60,238 nucleotides of DNA from NCBI GenBank assembly GCA_002162795.1, contig MAAY01000106.1, forward strand, positions 1 through 60,238, read 5' to 3'. Below, piece after piece: positions 8,437 through 17,069 of the stretch (positions are counted from its first letter, which is position 1; each line of letters starts with the position of its first letter). A model generated the notes under the pieces. The model was not told where the DNA came from, ran no database searches, and saw nothing but the letters and a program-made list of their open reading frames with translations. The translations under genes were made by a program, and so were the position numbers. Source of the DNA: Rhodobacterales bacterium 56_14_T64. Lineage in GTDB: Bacteria; Pseudomonadota; Alphaproteobacteria; Rhodobacterales; Rhodobacteraceae.

Positions 8437-8484
8437 AGGGCCGCAAGTCAGTCACGGCCAGTTGATAAGCTAGGCTGCATTTTG

Positions 8485-8527
8485 GGTTCGACACGTTCGA
8501 ACCTGAAATGATCCCCCGGATCATTTC
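8485..8527. repeat. Adjacent intergenic hairpins, including the GAAATGATCC family
   Basis: GGTTCGA-N5-TCGAACC (8485-8503) is followed immediately by GAAATGATCC-CCC-GGATCATTTC (8505-8527), a perfect 10-bp stem. A near copy of the second hairpin (GAAACGATCC / GGATCGTTTC) lies at 23729-23751. Placed after the 8122-8436 gene and before gap, it may terminate transcription or be a dispersed hairpin repeat. Confidence 0.65.
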
Positions 8528-8613
8528 CAAGACGGTTCTCACTTCACAAAATGTGATCAAATTTCACCCCAAGGTGGATTGAGCCAACTCACAACCCCTG
8601 CCATAGCTTAGCC

Positions 8614-9600
8614 ATGAGAATTGCAATCAACGGATTCGGCCGCATTGGCCGCGCGATCTTGCGCCAAATCCTGACCTCGCCACGGGGCGCGGGCATCGAG
8701 GTGGTGCGGATCAACGACATCGCCCCTTTGGACATGTGCGCCTATCTGTTTCAATACGACAGCACATTTGGCCCCTTCCCCGAAACGGTTGAACACGGCG
8801 ACAAGATGCTGACCGTGATGGGCCGCTCCATACCGATGAGCCATCATGCCGACTTAACGCAGGCCGACCTGAGCACTGTTGATGTGGTGCTGGAATGCAC
8901 CGGCATAGCGCGCACGTCGGATGTCGCCGAACGCGGCCTGGCAGCGGGGGCACGTAAGGTGTTGATCTCAGGTCCCTCGCCCGCTGCCGAGCAGACGGTG
9001 GTGCTGGGCGCCAATGACGACATGCTGGACGGTGCCCGGATCATCTCCAACGCCTCTTGTACCACCAACGCAATGGCCCCGCTGGTCAAACTAGTGGATC
9101 AGATCGCTGGTATCGACACCGCGCATATGACCACCATCCACTGCTATACCAACTCACAGCCCATGGTCGACGCCCCCCGCGGCGACTTCGCCCGCTCCCG
9201 TGGTGGCGCGCAATCGATGGTCCCAACCAGCTCTTCTGCAACCCACCTGATCGACACGGTGCTACCTCATCTGGCAGGCCGCATCAGCGGCGCCGCAGTG
9301 CGCGTGCCCAGCGCCAGTGTTTCAGCGGTGGATCTGGTGGTGCGGCTGTCGCGCCCCTCCGGCGAAAAGAACTTTATTGCCACCTTGAAAGAGGCTGTTG
9401 CCGCCTCACCCGTGCTCGGCTGGACTGAGATGCCGCTGGTATCCTCCGACCTGCGTGCACGCCCTGAATCTCTGGTGATCGCCGCCCCCGAGACCCGCAT
9501 GGTGGGCGACCGCCAGGTGCGCATTTTTGGCTGGTACGACAACGAATGGGGCTTTTCGGCGCGAATGCTGGATGTAGCACGACAGATGGCAACGAAGTAA
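8614..9600 (+). CDS. gap: Glyceraldehyde-3-phosphate dehydrogenase paralogue
   Basis: A 328-residue NAD(P)-dependent aldehyde dehydrogenase of the GAPDH family. The Rossmann motif INGFGRIGR is at residues 5-13, the catalytic cysteine is C149 in SNASCTTNAMAPL, and the general-base histidine is H176 in TIHCYTN. The C-terminus WYDNEWGFSARMLD is standard. Several normally fixed segments differ from glycolytic GapA: ISGPSPAAEQ replaces ISAPAK, and SQPMVDAPRGDFARSRGG replaces the usual DQ-x-x-VD-x-x-HKD region. It is therefore a divergent paralogue that may act in gluconeogenesis or on another phosphorylated aldehyde such as erythrose-4-phosphate. It is flanked by purine-degradation genes without obvious functional link. 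Confidence 0.88.
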   Translation: MRIAINGFGRIGRAILRQILTSPRGAGIEVVRINDIAPLDMCAYLFQYDSTFGPFPETVEHGDKMLTVMGRSIPMSHHADLTQADLSTVDVVLECTGIARTSDVAERGLAAGARKVLISGPSPAAEQTVVLGANDDMLDGARIISNASCTTNAMAPLVKLVDQIAGIDTAHMTTIHCYTNSQPMVDAPRGDFARSRGGAQSMVPTSSSATHLIDTVLPHLAGRISGAAVRVPSASVSAVDLVVRLSRPSGEKNFIATLKEAVAASPVLGWTEMPLVSSDLRARPESLVIAAPETRMVGDRQVRIFGWYDNEWGFSARMLDVARQMATK

Positions 9601-9682
9601 CATCTGCCAGCCGGCCCAATATCAACAGGGACCGCCTCACACAGCAGCCCCCGTTCTTCTTGTCTAAAATACCTCGGGGAGC

Positions 9683-9702
9683 GCGAGGGGCTGGCCCCTC
9701 GC
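9683..9702 (-). terminator. Hairpin after the purine permease gene
   Basis: Arms GCGAGGGG and CCCCTCGC with a four-base loop lie just past the permease stop codon on the minus strand. They are followed by a GAGGTATTTTAGACAAGAAG-type sequence instead of a simple T-run. A very similar tail occurs at 2291-2310. It probably terminates the permease operon and serves the convergent gap gene as well. Confidence 0.55.
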
Positions 9703-9711
9703 ACCTTAATC

Positions 9712-11145
9712 TTATTCGCCAGGCAGCGACCCCTCGCCGTGGCCGGCATGACCACCCGATACTTCATCCGTGGATTCATCCGCCAGGTCCAGCGGCAAGA
9801 CCAGGTTCAGCACAATCGCCAGCAGCGCCGCAGGCAACAGACCTGAAGTCATCAGGATCCGCAGCGAGTCAGGCAAGTATTGCACCGCACCGGGCTCCAT
9901 CTGCAGTCCCAGGCCAATCGACAATGAAATGGCAAAGATCACCATATTACGACGGTTCCAGTCCACGTCAGACAGCATCGAAATACCGGCTGCAACCACC
10001 ATGCCAAACATCACGATGACACCGCCACCAAGTACTTCGATCGGGATGGTGCGGATAATGGCGCCAACCTTGGGCACCAGCCCGCAGATGATCAGGAAGA
10101 TGGCACCAATAGTCACCACATGGCGGCTCATCACACCGGTCATCGCAATCAAGCCAACGTTCTGGCTGAACGAAGTATTTGGCAAACCGCCAAACAGGCC
10201 TGCAATTGCCGTGCCCACACCATCGGCATAGGTGGCACCAGTGATCTCTTTGTCAGTGGCCTCGCGACCAGCACCACCCTTGGTGATTCCGCTCACGTCA
10301 CCAACGGTTTCCACCGCAGACACAAAGGCCATCAGGCAGAAGCCCAGAACTGCAGCCAGCGAAAACTCAAAGCCATATTTGAACGGCATCGGCAGCGCAA
10401 AGGTCGCAGCGCGTGACCAGCTGGTACCAATCGCCTCGACAGTGACCATGCCCATCATCAGCGCATAGACATAGCCCACGGCAAGACCCAGCAACACCGC
10501 CGAGATCGACAACATTCCACGGGCGAAAAACTTCAATCCCAGCGTGACCACAATCACCAACAATGCAGCCGACCAGTTCAACAGAGAGCCATATTCAGCA
10601 GCCCCTGACATCTTAGCAGGCACACCACCGGCAGCATACTGAATGCCAACCTTGACCAACATCAACCCGATCAACGTTACTACCAGTCCGGTCACCAGCG
10701 GCGGCAGAGCAAAACGGATTTTTCCGATCACAGTGCCCAATGCTGCATGGAAAATGCCGCCAATGATGACGCCACCATACAGGGCCCCCAGCGCATCAAC
10801 GCCCTTACCCGCCACCAGTGGGATCATGATCGGTAAAAACGCAAAGCTGGTGCCCTGAACAATCGGCAGCGCAGCGCCCACCGGGCCAACCGTCACCGTC
10901 TGCAGCAATGTTGCGACACCGGCAAACAGCATCGACATCTGAATCATATACAGCAGCTCGGGGAAATCCGGCGAGTTTGAGCCAAAGCCAAAGCCCGCCG
11001 CCCCGGCGACAATAATCGCAGGTGTCACGTTTGATACAAACATTGCCAGCACATGCTGGATACCCAGCGGGATCGCCCGCGACAGGGCGGGCGTATAGTT
11101 GGGATCGCGCAATTGCTGCGGCGACCCGATGCTTCCATTACTCAT
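9712..11145 (-). CDS. Xanthine/uric acid permease (NCS2 family)
   Basis: A 477-residue membrane protein with about 12-14 hydrophobic segments, typical of nucleobase:cation symporter-2 proteins. Recognisable segments are IPLGIQHVLAMFVSNVTPAIIVAG at the N-terminus, VQGTSFAFLPIMIP, the FCLMAFVSAVETVGDVSG region, and GLPNTSFSQNVGLIAMTGV, the NCS2 signature. The length and the TSFSQNVGLI motif point to purine (urate/xanthine) transporters such as the UacT/PucJ group. It lies downstream of allA on the same strand, so it probably imports the purine used by the surrounding urate-degradation enzymes. The acidic, Gly/His-rich C-terminus is not conserved in the family. Confidence 0.92.
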   Translation of the reverse strand: MSNGSIGSPQQLRDPNYTPALSRAIPLGIQHVLAMFVSNVTPAIIVAGAAGFGFGSNSPDFPELLYMIQMSMLFAGVATLLQTVTVGPVGAALPIVQGTSFAFLPIMIPLVAGKGVDALGALYGGVIIGGIFHAALGTVIGKIRFALPPLVTGLVVTLIGLMLVKVGIQYAAGGVPAKMSGAAEYGSLLNWSAALLVIVVTLGLKFFARGMLSISAVLLGLAVGYVYALMMGMVTVEAIGTSWSRAATFALPMPFKYGFEFSLAAVLGFCLMAFVSAVETVGDVSGITKGGAGREATDKEITGATYADGVGTAIAGLFGGLPNTSFSQNVGLIAMTGVMSRHVVTIGAIFLIICGLVPKVGAIIRTIPIEVLGGGVIVMFGMVVAAGISMLSDVDWNRRNMVIFAISLSIGLGLQMEPGAVQYLPDSLRILMTSGLLPAALLAIVLNLVLPLDLADESTDEVSGGHAGHGEGSLPGE

Positions 11146-11208
11146 TTCATCGTCCCTATTGTTGGTTTCTAAGTTAGTGAACCGCCTCTTTGGTGGGCGG
11201 CTTTGATC

Positions 11209-11694
11209 TTAACTACGTGATACGGTAAATGGCGTCTCAAACCAGTGTTCTTCCAGGTTGAGACCCGGGCCAATCCGGTCAACAACGGCAAACAACCCCG
11301 GCGCCTGCAGAGGTGTCAACACCCCGTGCCAGATGCCTTGATGCAGGTTTATCCCCTGTCCCGGTGTGGTTTCAAACGCCAGAGGCCTCCCCGGTTTTCC
11401 ATTTTCATCTGGCGCAACAATCACCAAAAAACGGGACTGCGACATCGGAATAAAGGCCTGTGACCCATCGGGGTGACGCTCGACCATCTCCAGCTTGTAC
11501 GGCAGGCTGCGCGGCTCGGCGTCAAACAGCGAAATCCCGGCACGCCCGCCCGAAAACGCCAGCGTGGCCAGATCGTGATGGCGACCGCATTGCCCCTGAT
11601 TAATCAGCTTATCGGGTTGGGCCTTCAACTCCAGCACTTCGCCGAAGGGGGCGAAACTATCAGCGGTCAACTGGCGGATATTGATTTGGGTCAT
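11209..11694 (-). CDS. allA: Ureidoglycolate lyase
   Basis: A 161-residue protein of the AllA family, which cleaves ureidoglycolate to glyoxylate and urea. Family segments visible are ITADSFAPFGEV-like (LTADSFAPFGEVLEL), INQGQCGRHHDLA, MVERHPDGSQAFIPM, FLVIVAPDE and the metal-site region GINLHQGIWHGVLTPL. It starts at an ATG that overlaps the stop codon of the upstream puuE-type gene by four bases, which implies translational coupling, and is followed by the purine permease. Confidence 0.93.
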   Translation of the reverse strand: MTQINIRQLTADSFAPFGEVLELKAQPDKLINQGQCGRHHDLATLAFSGGRAGISLFDAEPRSLPYKLEMVERHPDGSQAFIPMSQSRFLVIVAPDENGKPGRPLAFETTPGQGINLHQGIWHGVLTPLQAPGLFAVVDRIGPGLNLEEHWFETPFTVSRS

Positions 11695-13109
11695 GATGGC
11701 AAAACATCCCTCAATCGAAACTCGGCAATCCGCTCGACCTGTTTGCAGGCCTCGGCAAGCTCCACCTCGCGGCTGTTGTCTATGCGGCGATGAAACGCCG
11801 CCAGAATGCTGGCCTTGTCGTAGTCACGCACCGCAATGATGAAGGGAAATCCATGTTTGGCGACATAGTCACCATTCAACCGCGTGAAACTCTCACGCTC
11901 ATTGTCGGTCAGCATGTCCAGCCCTGCCGCTGCCTGCTCACCGGTACTCTCGGCCGTCAACCGCCCGGCCGAGGCCAGCTTGCCCGCCAGATCCGGGTGT
12001 GCCGTCAGCACGTCCAACCGCTCATTTTCACTGGCAGAGCGGAATATCCGCGCCAGCGCATTGTGCAGCCCACCTGCCGTGTCATGTGCAGGCCCCAGCT
12101 CCAGATCAAAGGCGCGCTCGGCAATCCAGGGCGAATGTTCAAAGATCGAGCCATACTTGCCCACAAACGCCGCCTGATCCATTTGGCTGGGCCGCTCATA
12201 GCGCTGATGCGGATGGGTCTTGGCCCAGTGCTGTGCGACATCAATGCGACGCGGGCACCAGACATCGTCAAAGCCCTGAATATAATCGATGAACCGCTTC
12301 AGCCCAGCAATCTTGCCCGGCCGACCTATTAGGCGGCAATGCAGCCCGATTGACATCATCTTAGCCGCCCCTGCCTCGCCCTCGGCATAGAGCACGTCAA
12401 AGGCATCCTTCAGATACGAGAAGAACTGCTCGCCGGTAGTATATCCCGGTGCGGTGGCAAAGCGCATGTCATTGGCTTCCAGCGTATAGGGAATGATCAA
12501 CTGATCCCGTTCGCCCTGCTCACGCCAATACGGCAGATCATCGTCATAAGTGTCCGAGATATAATCAAAGCCACCTTCCTCGGTCACCAGACGCACCGTA
12601 TTGGTGCTGCATCGCCCGGTGTACCAACCCCGAGGGCGCTCGCCGACGACCTCGGTATGCAGGCGCACCGCCTCGGCAATCGCCGCGCGTTCCTCGTCTT
12701 CAGCCATGTCCTTGTGCTCGACCCACTTCAGGCCATGACTGGCAATTTCCCAGTCTGCTGATTTCATCGCTGCCAGTTGATCCGGGCAACGCGCCAATGC
12801 AGTGGCAACGCCATAAATAGTGACCGGAATATCCGCCCCAGTGAACAACCGGTGCAGCCGCCAAAATCCGGCCCGCGCGCCGTATTCATAGATCGACTCC
12901 ATGTTCCAATGCCGCTGCCCCTGCCACTGAGCCGCGCCGGGAATGTCAGACAAAAACGCCTCAGACGCGGCATCGCCATGCAGGATATTGTTCTCGCCGC
13001 CCTCTTCAAAATTCAGCACAAATTGCACCGCCACTTTGGCGCCACCGGGCCACTGCGCATCCGGTGCATTTGCACCATATCCAATCATGTCGCGCGGATA
13101 TCTGGTCAT
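11691..13109 (-). CDS. puuE: Bifunctional allantoinase (PuuE) / OHCU decarboxylase
   Basis: A 472-residue fusion. Residues 1 to about 300 are a polysaccharide-deacetylase-like allantoinase: FVLNFEEGGENNILHGD, the SHGLKWVEHKDM segment, RPRGWYTGRCSTNTVRLV and SIGLHCRLIGRPGK are all characteristic of PuuE, a cofactor-free allantoinase. Residues about 305-472 form a 2-oxo-4-hydroxy-4-carboxy-5-ureidoimidazoline decarboxylase (PucL-N/UraD type) with LTAHPDLAGKLA, ESTGEQAAAGLDML and FPFIIAVRD. The two activities make (S)-allantoin from OHCU and then open it to allantoate. The stop overlaps allA. The divergent neighbour is 5-hydroxyisourate hydrolase, whose product feeds the decarboxylase domain. 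Confidence 0.95.
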   Translation of the reverse strand: MTRYPRDMIGYGANAPDAQWPGGAKVAVQFVLNFEEGGENNILHGDAASEAFLSDIPGAAQWQGQRHWNMESIYEYGARAGFWRLHRLFTGADIPVTIYGVATALARCPDQLAAMKSADWEIASHGLKWVEHKDMAEDEERAAIAEAVRLHTEVVGERPRGWYTGRCSTNTVRLVTEEGGFDYISDTYDDDLPYWREQGERDQLIIPYTLEANDMRFATAPGYTTGEQFFSYLKDAFDVLYAEGEAGAAKMMSIGLHCRLIGRPGKIAGLKRFIDYIQGFDDVWCPRRIDVAQHWAKTHPHQRYERPSQMDQAAFVGKYGSIFEHSPWIAERAFDLELGPAHDTAGGLHNALARIFRSASENERLDVLTAHPDLAGKLASAGRLTAESTGEQAAAGLDMLTDNERESFTRLNGDYVAKHGFPFIIAVRDYDKASILAAFHRRIDNSREVELAEACKQVERIAEFRLRDVLPS

Positions 13110-13265
13110 AGAGCCTGGCCTTTCAACCTATTGGGTTGCCTCTTACTATGGCAGAAGATGAAGGCGGTTTATCAAATTTTCCCGAAGGCACTGTCAAAGC
13201 CGCCAAGTTTGCAACCTCTTCGGGCATCGTGCAGGACTATGATGCGAATTTAGGAGACCTAAAAT

Positions 13266-13622
13266 ATGACCGGCTATCTGACCACTCACGTTCTGGACAC
13301 GGCGCAGGGTTGCCCGGCGGCAGGGCTGAAAATCACGCTGTATCGCGTCACCGGCGAGACCCGTACGCAACTGGCACAGATGCAAACCAACAGTGACGGG
13401 CGAACCGACACGCCGATCCTGCCGCAAGAGGGCTTTGCCATCGGCAATTACGAGCTGGTGTTTCAGGCCGGCGATTACCTGCGCGCCAGTGGTCAGCCCT
13501 TGGTCGAGCCGCTGTTCCTGGACCTGATCCCGATCCGCTTTGGCATCAGCGAGGCCGATTCCCACTACCATGTGCCGCTACTGCTGTCGGCCTTTGGCTA
13601 CTCCACCTACCGCGGCAGCTGA
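13266..13622 (+). CDS. uraH: 5-Hydroxyisourate hydrolase
   Basis: A 118-residue transthyretin-related protein. It begins MTGYLTTHVLDTAQGCPA, with the catalytic histidine in the TTHVLD motif, continues with SDGRTDTPIL, and ends in the YRGS tetrapeptide that marks true HIU hydrolases as opposed to transthyretin. It converts 5-hydroxyisourate to OHCU. The ATG at 13266 follows TAGGAGAC. It is divergent from the puuE fusion, so the intergenic region probably drives both directions. Confidence 0.96.
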   Translation: MTGYLTTHVLDTAQGCPAAGLKITLYRVTGETRTQLAQMQTNSDGRTDTPILPQEGFAIGNYELVFQAGDYLRASGQPLVEPLFLDLIPIRFGISEADSHYHVPLLLSAFGYSTYRGS

Positions 13623-14586
13623 TCGCTAGATCAACGGTGTTCTCCCGTCCGGCAGGCGCTGCATCACAGATGCTGGTCTGCCCGTTGGGCATGGCGCCTG
13701 CGGCGAGCCTACCCTTGGCGATCAAGTTACATCGTGGCGCGACAGTCAAAGTTTGGGCGTTAAGGCCTGCCGCTGACTTTGGGTGGCTAACCGGGTGGTC
13801 AGTGCATCCAGCACCCCATCCAACCCGCCTCCGTCCTCGATTTGCGGTAACGACGGTGTCACATCCAGCTCAGCGTCCCGAGCAGCAACAGTTTTTGCTA
13901 CCATCTCAGCGGCCTCAATAAAGTCGAATGTCTGCATCACCGCCCTTTCAATGGAGGCCGCGCCCCAATTCGTGAACACATTGCTGTCGTCACATCCGAA
14001 CGAGTTTCGATCTGCGCCCGAGGCGGTGAGGACAATCTGTATTGGGGCCTACAACTCACCAATGAACGACCCGGAATAGCTGGCCGAAATGAAGGCGATT
14101 GCATTCCGAATGCCCGTTGCGTCCGGCGCTACCGCCCCTTCAGACGCACAAAGGTCGTTGCAATCGCCATCGGTAGATACCACGCCGTCCCCTAGCTCAG
14201 CCAAACCTGAAAACCATTGATAGAGAATACAACATCCCCCTAGAAATAGCTTCGCCTGCCAGCAAAATGGGCAACCAACACATCCTGCAGCCGCCCGGTG
14301 ATTGCCAGGCTGGGACGCCTGAAAGTGACAAGATGTAAGGCGGTAATTTCATCGAGAAATGGATTGCGCAGCTTTCGTCAGGGAAGATCAGCAAAATACG
14401 TCATGCGCCACGACCTGTTGAAGAATGCCGCCAAAACCAAGGCAACTATTAACCACCTTAATCTATGGCTCGGGCAGTATTTGCCACCACAAACCAGAGC
14501 CAAAGACCCACCTTCTAGTGAAATCTCGGCACCTGCCGGGACGAGGGACATGATGAAGAAGTACTGCGGCTCGGATCATGCGCTGA
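13623..14586. other. Gene-poor interval of about 960 bases
   Basis: No convincing gene is seen on either strand. Short open frames exist (for example 13746-13979 on the minus strand) but none has a good ribosome site, a family motif or the strong GC third-position bias of neighbouring genes. Stop codons are frequent and base composition is more even than in the surrounding genes. It may hold decayed coding sequence or non-coding DNA. Confidence 0.5.
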
Positions 14587-15195
14587 TCAGATGATATCCA
14601 AATTCAGCACTGCGCCGTGCTTGGCGCCATGACCGCTGGCCTTGTCCAGTTTCTTAGCTGCTGCAGTGATGCGCTCTGCAATTTTCTTACCTCTGTAACT
14701 GGCGACATAAAGCTCAATGAAGGCTGCTTTTCCAGCCTCAAATGCTATGTCCTCGTCATCGCCCAAGCCGACACCTTCGATTTTCATGATTTCAACACCC
14801 ATGGTCTTGGCCAGTTTCTCGGTGTCTACCAGGTGTTCGCGCTCATGCTTGTCCAGCTTGGACATAAACCGATCCCATTCCTTTTTGGCGGTTTTGGACA
14901 GGCCGGTGCCGCTCAACTTCGGCAGCTTGATCACGCCTTCGACCTTCATCGTCATATTCTTGACGCCAACGCGCGTTTCAATCTTGCCGGTTGTCAAACA
15001 GCGACCACCCCGTGTCTCGGCATCCCATTTATCAGCAACAATAATGGTGCATTCCGTCAACGCCGCGACCTTTTTATTGTCATTGGGATCTTTGGGACCA
15101 ACCTTGAGAACATTGGTCCAGACCTCTTTCAGAGTCTTGCCTTTGACAGTGTAGGTGGTGATTTTTGGTTTATTTTAGGTAACCTTGTTGCCCAT
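14587..15195 (-). pseudogene. DUF922-like metallopeptidase gene interrupted by an early TAA
   Basis: The conserved part (TTG start at 15060, 157 residues) contains KKEWDRFMSKLDKHEREHLVD, with the zinc-protease HExxH motif as HEREH. This layout matches DUF922, predicted Zn-dependent proteases. The same frame continues upstream as KITTYTVKGKTLKEVW and VLKVGPKDP up to an ATG at 15195 with an ideal GGAGG ribosome site. Codon 7 in that frame is TAA (15175-15177). One base change (CAA to TAA) would explain it. The gene is thus either recently broken, restarted internally at TTG 15060 (AAAAGG upstream), or affected by a sequence error. No signal peptide is seen in the visible N-terminus. Confidence 0.65.
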
Positions 15196-15415
15196 AAAAA
15201 CCTCCAATACTCGTTAAAAACAAAGCGCACACAACATGATGCGCAGGCAAAAGCCTGCCCGTTCACAGGTGCATTGCAAGGGGAAATCCGCCCCCGTCTT
15301 CACCACTTTGCATCGCCAAGCTCGTCAACTATTAGCCGGTTCACTCAGGCAGAGCGCCAGCTAAACGCGCGTACCTTTGGTATTCCCACCCAACCAAATG
15401 AGGCTTCACCCTAGC

Positions 15416-15802
15416 TCAGAAAATCCCCTGGAAGATCACCATGACAACTACGCTGGCAACCCAGTACCCGGCATCCGTGGCGCGCGCATAGTCGCTGTTT
15501 TTGCGGAACAATCCGCCCGCGTAGCCCATCACGGAAAACGCCACCACCGCCAGAATGATCGTCAGCAAAGCCTCCGAGACCGCGGTCACTCCGACCAGCC
15601 AACTGACAAGAAACAGCCCGACAATCTGGCAGATCATCGCCGCCTTGGGCATCTCATCCGCCGAGCCCATCTGCACCCCAACCCCTTCGGCCCATTTCGG
15701 ACCAAACAGCTTGGGCGAGTACCAAAGCCAGCCAAGCAAGAACGCCGCAATTGCGCCTGAAAATACCCCAGCCCAGCTAACACCCTGAAAAAGTTCTGCC
15801 AT
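15416..15802 (-). CDS. DUF1761 membrane protein
   Basis: A 128-residue protein with four predicted membrane segments. It opens VSWAGVFSGAIAAFLLGWLWYSPKLFGPKW, which is the typical DUF1761 beginning, and has further hydrophobic stretches around residues 57-75, 80-98 and 112-127. The family is widespread in alphaproteobacteria and has no known function. It stands alone downstream of the LysR gene. Confidence 0.85.
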   Translation of the reverse strand: MAELFQGVSWAGVFSGAIAAFLLGWLWYSPKLFGPKWAEGVGVQMGSADEMPKAAMICQIVGLFLVSWLVGVTAVSEALLTIILAVVAFSVMGYAGGLFRKNSDYARATDAGYWVASVVVMVIFQGIF

Positions 15803-15975
15803 GGATTGTCCCCTTGTGATGATTTGTCGCGTTCAACTAAACGCTACTTAACCATAAAGTTAACTAAGCCGTCAACGCATAGCTGCATATGGCGTTGTGC
15901 AGAGATGTTCAAACTCAAAACACATCGTATTCCCAAGGGCCATTGGTCGTCCACACCTTCGCGAAACTCGGTCTT

Positions 15976-16044
15976 GCACCGCGCATTGCGCGGTGCCACG
16001 CCCAAACGCTGCAATGCGCCGTCAGGCGCCTTCAGGGGCGGGAG
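15976..16044. repeat. Double-hairpin intergenic element, copy 1
   Basis: Stem GCACCGCGC / GCGCGGTGC with loop ATT (15976-15996), then CGCCCAA and CTGCAA, then a second hairpin GCGCC-GTCA-GGCGC (16016-16029), then GGGGCGGGAG. The same order of parts, including the GTCA loop, is found at 56035-56118. The right end overlaps the last codons of the LysR gene, so it lies exactly at that gene's 3' end. Confidence 0.6.
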
Positions 16045-16973
16045 CCTTCCTTTGCAACGCGAGTTTCAGCCTCGCGTACTGCCCGTGCCATGTGGTCGGA
16101 CATGAAGTCCATAAACAGGCGGGTTTTAGGATCCTGATGGCGGCGATGAGTATAAAGACAGGCCATTTGAACCGACACTGGTGGGGTTTGTTTAGCCACC
16201 GAAATCAGGGCGCCTGAGCAGAGATGCTCGGCAACTTCGAACACCGGCTTTAGCGCAATACCCTGCCCAGCCAGCGCCCAATCAGTCAGCACATCTCCGT
16301 CGTCACATTCGTACCGCCCCGACACTGCATAGCGTTTGGGGCCTTCGGCTGTCTGCAGCATCCACTGAAACTCGGCCGCGCCGGGGAAGCGCAGGTTCAG
16401 ACAGTCATGGCTGCCACTAACCAGATCCGCGCCATTATTGGGAGTGCCCTGACGCGCTAGGTATTCGGGCGACGCACAGAGCACACGCTTGCAATCGGCG
16501 ATCTTGCGGATGCGCAAGTTACTGTCCTCGGGCTGGCCCAGGAAAAACGCCAGGTCCAACCCCTCGGTGGTCAGATCCACCGACCTGTCCGTCAGCCGCA
16601 TCCGAATGCTGATCTCGGGATACTGGGCCAGAAACTCGGGCACTTGAGGTGCGACCAGCCGTCGCCCTGCCCCCAAAGGTGCTGCGACAAACAGCGACCC
16701 ACGCGGCACTTCGGTCAGATGCATCACCTTGGCTTCAGCCGCATCCACCGTCTCCAGCACCGCCACCGCGCCGCTATAGAACGCCTTACCCTGCTCGGTC
16801 GCGGTCAGATTGCGGGTGGTGCGCTGGAACAGTCGCACGCCCAAATAATCCTCGAGCTGCGAAATTCGCGCCGATGTCACCGCCGGTGAAATCCGCAGAT
16901 CCCGCCCCGCCGCCGACATCGAGCCGAGTTCATAGACCCTCACAAAGGTCCGGATGTTATCTAGATAGGACAT
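16032..16973 (-). CDS. LysR-family transcriptional regulator
   Basis: A 313-residue LysR-type regulator. The N-terminal helix-turn-helix spans residues 1-60 (TFVRVYELGSMSAAGRDLRISPAVTSARISQLEDYLGVRLFQRTTR), followed by the periplasmic-binding-like effector domain (LFVAAPLGAGRRLVAPQVPEFLAQYPEI). It belongs to the CrgA/DsdC-like group by overall look. It is divergent from the urate hydroxylase gene with 96 bases between starts, which makes puuD, and perhaps the wider purine cluster, its likely target. The effector is unknown. Confidence 0.92.
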   Translation of the reverse strand: MSYLDNIRTFVRVYELGSMSAAGRDLRISPAVTSARISQLEDYLGVRLFQRTTRNLTATEQGKAFYSGAVAVLETVDAAEAKVMHLTEVPRGSLFVAAPLGAGRRLVAPQVPEFLAQYPEISIRMRLTDRSVDLTTEGLDLAFFLGQPEDSNLRIRKIADCKRVLCASPEYLARQGTPNNGADLVSGSHDCLNLRFPGAAEFQWMLQTAEGPKRYAVSGRYECDDGDVLTDWALAGQGIALKPVFEVAEHLCSGALISVAKQTPPVSVQMACLYTHRRHQDPKTRLFMDFMSDHMARAVREAETRVAKEGSRP

Positions 16974-17069
16974 TGTTCCATTTTTTTTGATACAGTTTGA
17001 TAATATGCGGGAATACCGAATAATCCACCGCTTGCCTAGACTGGGGCAAACAACATTTACGAGGCGCTT

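Noticed and set aside
13746-13979. Small minus-strand protein of 77 residues
   Set aside because: No ribosome site, no recognisable motif, and it lies in a stretch with poor coding bias.
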